Assembly (NCBI GenBank): GCA_002402905.1
Contig: DHGT01000053.1
Location: forward strand, 14,257 to 25,157
DNA length: 10,901 nt
Direction: 5' to 3'
Source of the DNA: Desulfatitalea sp. UBA4791
Lineage (GTDB): Bacteria > Desulfobacterota > Desulfobacteria > Desulfobacterales > Desulfosarcinaceae
A model generated the notes under the pieces. That model searched no databases, was not told the origin of the DNA, and saw only the letters and a list, made by a program, of their open reading frames with translations. The position numbers and the translations under genes were made by a program. This document shows, piece by piece, positions 6,176-10,901 of this stretch. Position 1 is the first letter of the stretch. Each line of letters begins with the position of its first letter.

Positions 6176-6538
6176 ATGTCAAAGGTAAGATTTTTCTGGT
6201 GGGGGACCGCGTGTGCAATCTTGATCGTGATGGCATGCGGCCCGAACACCATTTTTCTGCGCCAGGGGTTGGACACGCCGGCCCATCATGTGGCCAACGG
6301 GCAAGCCTTGATCGACCGCAAGAAATTCATCGATGCCTGCAGGGAGTTCGAACGGGCGAGAGAGCTGGATCCCTACTATACGGATGCCTATATCGGACTG
6401 GGTCTCTCCTATGCCGGCAGCGGCGATTATCCCAAAGGGTTGGAAATGATGCGGCTGGCCGAGGCCATGGCGGACAACGACCGGGAACGCGAGAACGTCC
6501 ATCAAGGATATGAACGACTGAACCGCTTCAAACCCTAA
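6176..6538 (+). CDS. Small TPR lipoprotein
   Basis: A 120-residue lipoprotein with a short lysine-containing N-terminus, a hydrophobic core and a lipobox ending VMAC, so it should be lipid-anchored after processing at the Cys. The rest is about two tetratricopeptide-like helical pairs. The first is ANGQALIDRKKFIDACREFERARELDP, and the second is TDAYIGLGLSYAGSGDYPKGLEMMRLAEAMA. Such small TPR proteins usually act as protein-protein scaffolds; no specific partner can be read from the sequence. ATG 6176 is preferred because GAGGTGG lies 6 bases upstream. A GTG at 6158 would add six residues (MCRGGV) and abuts the preceding stop codon. It probably forms an operon with the secreted protein upstream. 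Confidence 0.82.
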   Translation: MSKVRFFWWGTACAILIVMACGPNTIFLRQGLDTPAHHVANGQALIDRKKFIDACREFERARELDPYYTDAYIGLGLSYAGSGDYPKGLEMMRLAEAMADNDRERENVHQGYERLNRFKP

Positions 6539-6558
6539 TCGCTCCTTTCCTCCATCTT

Positions 6559-6604
6559 CGAGGGCCATTTGCCCTCGCCTGCCCTCAGCCGGTTTGCGAC
6601 CGGC
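6559..6604 (+). terminator. Tandem hairpins between the TPR lipoprotein gene and the pst operon
   Basis: There are two perfect inverted repeats. CGAGGGC / GCCCTCG (6559-6565, 6571-6577) has a 5-base loop, and GCCGGT / ACCGGC (6588-6593, 6599-6604) also has a 5-base loop. Neither is followed by a T-run, so if they stop transcription they are not classical intrinsic terminators. Confidence 0.4.
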
Positions 6605-6605
6605 G

Positions 6606-6645
6606 CTAACAGAAATCTAACACGAGACAAACAATAGCCAAACAG
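6606..6645 (+). promoter_or_regulatory. Four 7-bp half-sites at 11-bp spacing: candidate double PhoB box
   Basis: CTAACAG-AAAT-CTAACAC-GAGA-CAAACAA-TAGC-CAAACAG. Each 7-base half-site is separated by 4 bases. This is the exact geometry of PhoB boxes (consensus CTGTCAT, 4-base AT-rich spacer, CTGTCAT), and the first spacer is the typical AAAT. The conserved C, A and CA positions match PhoB half-sites, while the GT at positions 3-4 is replaced by AA. It lies 120 bases before pstC, where phosphate-starvation control is expected. A clear -10 element was not found. Confidence 0.6.
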
Positions 6646-6764
6646 GCCGGGGTTAGCTTGGCCGTGTCGTTGTTCCGGAACACGATGTTTCCGGGCACCG
6701 GGTTTTGGCGATGTGTTCTGTAAGGAGCCGCCTTGTTTGATGATATGAGAATTGAGGTTGTCGC

Positions 6765-8156
6765 ATGATCTCTCCCGGGATTCTAGTGATTCTCCTTCTG
6801 GGGATGACGGCCCTGGCCTACTACATTGGATTGCGTCGCTCTGTTGCGGTGGCCGGCAACCCGGCCGCGGTGCGCGCCCTCCATTCGCGACCGCCGTATT
6901 ACGGCATGCTCACCGCCTTGTGGTGCGGCCTGCCCGCCCTGATCATCTTCGCCGGCTGGCAGGCCTTTGAATCCACCGTGATCACCCACTTCGTAGTGGC
7001 CGCGTTGCCGCCGGAGCTTCGCGAACTTTCGCCCGCCCAATTGAGTCTGGTGCTCAACGACATCAAAAACCTCAACAGCGGCAACATTCTGTCCGGCCAA
7101 ATCAATCCGGCCATCCAGGCGGCCGCAGACCATTATCGACGTCTCCAGGGGATCGCAAACATCGCCCTGGCCGTGGTGGTACTGGCCGTAGCCATCTCGG
7201 CTGTGGCGGTACTGCGCAGCCGGATCAACAAACACCTCAGGGCCCGCAACCACGTGGAGCGCATCATCCTGTGGGTCCTGGGGGCCTCGTCGACCGTGGC
7301 CATTTTTACCACCATCGGCATCGTGCTGTCGGTCTTGTACGAGGCGATTCGATTTTTCAAGGCCGTTCCAGTCACCGAGTTTCTATTCGGTTTGCAATGG
7401 AGCCCCCAGATGGCCATCCGCAGCGACCAGGTAGGGGCCTCGGGTGCCTTCGGCGCCATTCCGGTCTTCGCCGGCACCTTGCTCATATCGGGGATCGCCA
7501 TGGCCGTCGCCGTGCCCATCGGGCTGATGGCCGCCATCTACATGTCCGAGTACGCCGGCAAACGCTTTCGGGCCGTGTCCAAGCCGCTGATGGAGATCCT
7601 GGCGGGCATTCCTACCGTGGTCTACGGCTTTTTTGCGGCCCTGGTGGTGGCGCCCATGATTCGAAACCTCGGACAGACCGTGGGGCTCGATGTCTCCTCG
7701 GAAAGTGCTTTGGCCGCCGGATTGGTGATGGGGATCATGATCATTCCGTTTGTCTCGTCGCTTTCCGACGACATGATCAACGCCGTGCCGCAATCGCTGC
7801 GTGACGGTGCCTACGGGCTCGGTGCCACCAAGTCCGAGACGATCAAGCAGGTGGTGTTGCCGGCCGCGTTGCCGGGCATCGTCGGGGGGGTGCTGCTGGC
7901 GGTTTCGCGGGCCATCGGCGAGACCATGATCGTGGTGATGGCCGCCGGTCTGACCGCCAATCTGACGCTGAATCCCTTCAAGACCGTGACCACCGTGACG
8001 GTCCAGATCGTTACCCTGCTGGTGGGCGACCAGGAGTTCGACAGCCCCAAGACATTGGCGGCCTTCGCGTTGGGCTTGCTGTTGTTCCTCATCACGCTGG
8101 GATTGAACATCATTGCCTTGAAGGTGGTGCGCAAGTACCGGGAGCAGTATGAATAA
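6765..8156 (+). CDS. pstC: Phosphate ABC transporter permease PstC
   Basis: Inner-membrane permease subunit of the high-affinity PstSCAB phosphate importer. At 463 residues it is the long form of PstC, with an N-terminal part of about 230 residues ahead of the transport domain. That part has membrane segments near 4-22, 46-66 and 130-150 around a soluble insert (ALPPELRELSPAQ..., about 80-125). The permease domain runs from about 235 to 455 and includes GAIPVFAGTLLISGIAMAVAVPIGLMAA and GIPTVVYGFFAALVVAP. The EAA loop is at about 344-372 (LRDGAYGLGATKSETIKQVVLPAALPGI), and RAIGETMIVVMAAG follows. The start has GAGG 7 bases upstream. The stop overlaps pstA by 8 bases, implying translational coupling. 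The possible PhoB box upstream suggests induction by phosphate limitation. Confidence 0.96.
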   Translation: MISPGILVILLLGMTALAYYIGLRRSVAVAGNPAAVRALHSRPPYYGMLTALWCGLPALIIFAGWQAFESTVITHFVVAALPPELRELSPAQLSLVLNDIKNLNSGNILSGQINPAIQAAADHYRRLQGIANIALAVVVLAVAISAVAVLRSRINKHLRARNHVERIILWVLGASSTVAIFTTIGIVLSVLYEAIRFFKAVPVTEFLFGLQWSPQMAIRSDQVGASGAFGAIPVFAGTLLISGIAMAVAVPIGLMAAIYMSEYAGKRFRAVSKPLMEILAGIPTVVYGFFAALVVAPMIRNLGQTVGLDVSSESALAAGLVMGIMIIPFVSSLSDDMINAVPQSLRDGAYGLGATKSETIKQVVLPAALPGIVGGVLLAVSRAIGETMIVVMAAGLTANLTLNPFKTVTTVTVQIVTLLVGDQEFDSPKTLAAFALGLLLFLITLGLNIIALKVVRKYREQYE

Positions 8157-9405
8157 GGAACTCAAAACTATCGATATCGTCAACCGGGGATTGGAGCGGC
8201 GATACCGGGCCGAGCGACGCTTCCGGCGCCTGGGTCTGGGGGCCATCGTGATCAGCCTGGCGTTTCTCTCGATCCTGTTCGCCAGCATTTTCATGAATGG
8301 CCGCGGGGTGGTGTTCCAATCCCGAATTGAGCTCGATGTTTTTTTCGACCCCGAGCTTTTCAGCGAGGGCGACGTGGGCCGTCAGGACTACCCGCATCTG
8401 GTAAAAACAGCTCTTTACAATATGTTTCCGGAGGTATCGGGGCGGAGTGCCAAGCGTAGTCTGTATGCCCTGGTCAGCTCGGGTGCGGCCTTCCAGTTGC
8501 GGGCCATGGTCCTGGAGGACCGCTCGCTCATCGGCAAAACCCTCCCGATCTGGGTGCCGGCCGACGATGACGTCGACATGCTCCTCAAGGGGCACCTGGA
8601 GCGGGAGAGCGGGCGCCTTTCCGAACAGCAGCTGGCCTGGATCGACCAGTTGATCTCGCAAGGACGACTCGAGAAAAGATTCAATACCGCCTTTTTCACT
8701 TCCGGCGACAGCCGCGAGCCGGAATTGGCCGGTATCTGGGGAGCGGTCTGCGGCAGTTTTTTCACTCTGGTGGTGACCCTGGTGTTGTCGTTTCCCATCG
8801 GAGTCGCATCGGCCACCTACCTGGAAGAGTTCGCGCCGCGCAATCGCTGGACCGACCTGATCGAAGTCAACATCAACAACCTGGCGGCCGTGCCTTCCAT
8901 CGTGTTTGGTCTGCTCGGTCTGGCCGTATTCCTCAACGGCTTCGGCATGCCCCGGTCGGCACCGATCGTGGGCGGCCTGGTGCTGTCGCTGATGACGCTG
9001 CCCACGATCATCATCGCCAGTCGCGCGGCGCTGCAATCCGTGCCGCCGTCGATTCGGGAGGCGGCCCTGGGGGTGGGGGCGAGCAAGATGCAGATGATCC
9101 TTCATCATGTCCTGCCGCTGGCCCTGCCCGGCATGCTGACCGGCACCATCATCGGCATGGCCCGCGCCCTGGGAGAGACGGCGCCGTTGCTCATGATCGG
9201 CATGGTGGCCTTTATCGTGGATATTCCGGCCGGCTTTACCGATCCATCGGCTGTGTTGCCCGTGCAGATCTATCTCTGGGCAGACAGCCCGGAACGGGCC
9301 TTTTTGGAGCGGACCTCGGCCGCCACCATGGCGTTGCTGGTATTCCTGATCGCCATGAACGGGTTGGCTGTGGTGTTGAGGAAGAAGTTCGAGCGCCGCT
9401 GGTAG
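8149..9405 (+). CDS. pstA: Phosphate ABC transporter permease PstA
   Basis: Second permease subunit of the Pst phosphate importer, pairing with PstC. The 418 residues exceed the classical PstA length (about 290) because of an N-terminal extension. It has a basic cytoplasmic start (LERRYRAERRFRR), one membrane segment near 27-45, and a periplasmic domain of about 140 residues. This is the form known as the DUF3333-type PstA. The transport domain covers about 195-415, with an EAA loop at about 299-327 (IREAALGVGASKMQMILHHVLPLALPGM), then MARALGETAPLLMIGM. The long PstC and long PstA occur together, as expected for this subfamily. The overlap with pstC fixes the start. It is followed by 99 bases and then pstS. 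Confidence 0.95.
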   Translation: MNKELKTIDIVNRGLERRYRAERRFRRLGLGAIVISLAFLSILFASIFMNGRGVVFQSRIELDVFFDPELFSEGDVGRQDYPHLVKTALYNMFPEVSGRSAKRSLYALVSSGAAFQLRAMVLEDRSLIGKTLPIWVPADDDVDMLLKGHLERESGRLSEQQLAWIDQLISQGRLEKRFNTAFFTSGDSREPELAGIWGAVCGSFFTLVVTLVLSFPIGVASATYLEEFAPRNRWTDLIEVNINNLAAVPSIVFGLLGLAVFLNGFGMPRSAPIVGGLVLSLMTLPTIIIASRAALQSVPPSIREAALGVGASKMQMILHHVLPLALPGMLTGTIIGMARALGETAPLLMIGMVAFIVDIPAGFTDPSAVLPVQIYLWADSPERAFLERTSAATMALLVFLIAMNGLAVVLRKKFERRW

Positions 9406-9458
9406 CGGCGGATGCCGTCGGCTCGTCCATGTCGGGCTGGTTTGCGGCAATTTCATTT

Positions 9459-9464
9459 TATAAT
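9459..9464 (+). promoter_or_regulatory. Isolated consensus -10 box (TATAAT) upstream of pstS
   Basis: An exact TATAAT sits 40 bases before the pstS start in the pstA-pstS gap. No good -35 hexamer is at 16-18 bases, and no PhoB half-sites were seen. An internal promoter that boosts PstS is possible but weakly supported. Confidence 0.3.
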
Positions 9465-9504
9465 CAAGCAGTAAGCGAACGAGAGACCAATCAAGGAGGA
9501 AGTC

Positions 9505-10572
9505 ATGTTAAGAAAAAGAGTAGCACAGTGGGTAGCCGCCGGGTTCTTCATTGCCGGATCGGCGGGTCTGGTGGCGGCCGATGCGGCCAGGGATTACGTC
9601 AGCATCGTGGGATCTTCCACCGTCTATCCGTTTGCGACGGTGGTGGCCGAGCAGTTCGGTAAAACCACCGCGTTTAAAACGCCCAAAATCGAATCCACTG
9701 GTTCAGGCGGTGGGTTCAAGCTTTTTTGCGCCGGCGTGGGCGTGCAGCATCCGGATATCACCAATGCCAGTCGTCGCATGAAACCGACCGAATTCGAGAT
9801 GTGCAGCGACAATGGCGTCAAAGACATTCTGGAGGTGAAAATCGGCTACGACGGCATCGTGGTGGCCAATTCCAAAAAGTCCCCCCAGCTGAAGTTGACC
9901 CGTAAAGAGGTCTATCTGGCGCTGGCCAAACAGATCCCGGATCCCAAGGGCGGCGAAAAGGTCATCGACAATCCATACAAGACCTGGAAGGAGATCAACC
10001 CGGCATTGCCGGCCACCAAGATCGAGATGCTGGGACCGCCGCCCACTTCAGGAACGCGCGACGCTTTCGTGGAACTGGTGATGGAAGCCGGTGCCGATTC
10101 ATATGGTTGGGTCAAGGGATTGGCCAAGAGCGACAAGAACCGATATAAGGCTATCGCCCACACAGTGCGCGAGGACGGCGCCTACATCGAAGCCGGTGAA
10201 AACGACAACCTGATCGTTCAGAAACTGGATGCCAATCCCGACGCCATGGGGATTTTCGGTTTCAGCTTCCTCGATCAGAATGTGGACAAGATTCAGGGCG
10301 CGATGGTCGATGGGGTTGCGCCGACCTTCGAAGCGATCGCCGACGGCAGTTATCCGGTATCACGGCCCCTGTTTTTCTACGTCAAAAAGGCCCACGTGGG
10401 CCAGATTCCCGGGATCAAGGAATATCTCGGAGAGTTTACTTCCGAAAAGGCCTGGGGTGATGACGGCTATCTGGCCGACAAGGGCTTGATCCCCATGCCG
10501 GAAAATGAGCGCAAGCAGTTCAGTTCCGATGTGAAAACCCTGAAGAGCCTTTCCATCGGTCAATTGAAGTAG
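9505..10572 (+). CDS. pstS: Periplasmic phosphate-binding protein PstS
   Basis: High-affinity phosphate-binding protein that delivers phosphate to the PstCA permease. The 355 residues begin with a Sec signal peptide (basic MLRKR, hydrophobic core, Ala-rich cleavage region near residues 24-30). Phosphate-loop motifs are present: VGSSTVYPF near 35-43, STGSGGGF near 64-71 and PPTSGTRDAFVEL near 177-189, whose Ser, Thr, Gly and Arg/Asp residues bind phosphate in PstS proteins. The C-terminus has the SRPLFFYVKKAH strand. A very strong Shine-Dalgarno (AAGGAGG) lies a few bases upstream of ATG 9505, stronger than those of pstC and pstA, fitting the need for excess binding protein. Placement after the permeases is unusual, as pstS commonly comes first. 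Confidence 0.95.
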   Translation: MLRKRVAQWVAAGFFIAGSAGLVAADAARDYVSIVGSSTVYPFATVVAEQFGKTTAFKTPKIESTGSGGGFKLFCAGVGVQHPDITNASRRMKPTEFEMCSDNGVKDILEVKIGYDGIVVANSKKSPQLKLTRKEVYLALAKQIPDPKGGEKVIDNPYKTWKEINPALPATKIEMLGPPPTSGTRDAFVELVMEAGADSYGWVKGLAKSDKNRYKAIAHTVREDGAYIEAGENDNLIVQKLDANPDAMGIFGFSFLDQNVDKIQGAMVDGVAPTFEAIADGSYPVSRPLFFYVKKAHVGQIPGIKEYLGEFTSEKAWGDDGYLADKGLIPMPENERKQFSSDVKTLKSLSIGQLK

Positions 10573-10580
10573 TGGCAAAA

Positions 10581-10650
10581 CCGGGGAGAGATAGCGGTTT
10601 CTTGAGAAATTTTTCCCCGGCGTGTTTAGGGCGGGCTTCATGCCCGCCCT
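10581..10650 (+). terminator. Two hairpins downstream of pstS
   Basis: The first is CCGGGGA / TCCCCGG (10581-10587, 10614-10620), with a 26-base loop that can be partly closed by A-U and G-U pairs. The second is a perfect 9-bp stem AGGGCGGGC / GCCCGCCCT (10628-10636, 10642-10650) with a 5-base loop and no T-run. The second resembles REP-type palindromes that recur between genes in many bacteria. Together they may attenuate transcription or protect the pstS message 3' end. Confidence 0.45.
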
Positions 10651-10691
10651 TACGGATTGGAAGATTCGTGTTTATTTTAAATTTTTCGGGG

Positions 10692-10724
10692 CGGCGCACG
10701 GCCGGTTTGCGCGGCGGTGCGCCG
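10692..10724. repeat. 8-bp inverted repeat in the pstS downstream gap
   Basis: CGGCGCAC (10692-10699) and GTGCGCCG (10717-10724) are perfect inverted copies 17 bases apart. They lie between an AT-rich stretch (10669-10686) and the next gene. This could be an operator or a further hairpin. Apart from this and the two hairpins, nothing else is evident in the 187 bases before the next start. Confidence 0.4.
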
Positions 10725-10759
10725 TATGTTATTCGTGTGACTGGGTTTGGAGTGATGCC

Positions 10760-10901
10760 ATGATAGTCGCCTTTCAGCATGATCAAACCTCACAAAAGGA
10801 GTCCGGTGTGAGCAGCGAGGAGAAGGCCAGAGGCCACAACATGCAGACCGCCTCCGACGACAGGGTCGTTGCACCATACAAAAACAGAGGCGATGGGCAC
10901 A
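10760..10901 (+). CDS. Start of an unidentified gene, possibly pstB (runs off the right edge)
   Basis: An open frame with two credible starts. ATG 10760 has GGAG 7 bases upstream. GTG 10808, in the same frame, has AGGAG 6 bases upstream. The visible product is hydrophilic (MIVAFQHDQTSQ..., later MQTASDDRVVAPYKNRGDGH) and has no recognisable domain before the edge. By operon logic the missing PstB ATPase would be expected here, and PstB proteins often carry a short variable N-terminal tail before the ATPase core. The visible residues neither prove nor exclude that. Confidence 0.45.
   Translation, partial: MIVAFQHDQTSQKESGVSSEEKARGHNMQTASDDRVVAPYKNRGDGH

Noticed and set aside
6745..6768. Seven-codon leader peptide (MRIEVVA) overlapping the pstC start
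   Set aside because: It has no properly spaced ribosome binding site, and such short frames are expected by chance.
8110..9456. A 448-codon open frame on the minus strand opposite pstA
   Set aside because: It is antisense to a clear PstA with family motifs. Its His/Gln/Arg-rich composition is typical of a shadow frame in GC-rich coding DNA.

Overview
The window looks like chromosomal DNA of a moderately GC-rich Gram-negative bacterium. Envelope genes (MCE/Mla-type lipid transport, lipoproteins, periplasmic binding proteins) and the style of the Liv and Pst proteins would suit a sulfate-reducer-like Desulfobacterota (Desulfosarcina/Desulfobacteraceae type). That placement is an inference from protein style, not a proven assignment. 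There is no rRNA, tRNA, CRISPR array or transposase.

Region 1 (1-1446, minus strand) is a broken branched-chain amino acid (liv) transport locus. livK has a good promoter and ribosome binding site, but an in-frame TGA at codon 6. It also ends halfway through the binding-protein fold, inside an AT-rich heptamer array. Downstream, a LivM permease reads in frame, without a stop, into the signature region of LivF, so the second half of livM, any livG and the first half of livF are missing. No livH is visible. Region 2 (1472-2576, plus) is an intact NAD kinase gene with its own promoter. It ends in a convergent pair of heptamer arrays that can fold into a long imperfect hairpin followed by a T-run.

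Region 3 (2576-5143, minus) is a compact three-gene operon in the order mlaE-like permease, ABC-ATPase-like protein, mlaD-like MCE protein. The ATPase-like protein keeps the length and register of an MlaF subunit but has lost every catalytic motif (Walker A, Q-loop, signature, Walker B, H-loop). It appears to be a pseudo-ATPase maintained as an intact gene. A symmetrical divergent promoter region with a 12-bp palindrome separates it from Region 4 (5264-6538, plus), a secreted protein of unknown function followed by a small TPR lipoprotein.

Region 5 (6539-10901, plus) is a phosphate uptake operon. It opens with tandem hairpins and four 7-bp half-sites at exact 11-bp spacing that resemble a double PhoB box. 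Then come pstC, pstA (8-bp overlap) and pstS, an order in which the binding protein follows the permeases. After pstS there are several inverted repeats and the start of a further gene. By position it could be pstB, but the visible N-terminus does not prove that.

No gene-free stretch exceeds 300 bases. The strongest leads are the motif-less MlaF-like protein, the heptamer arrays at gene ends, and the multiply damaged liv locus.
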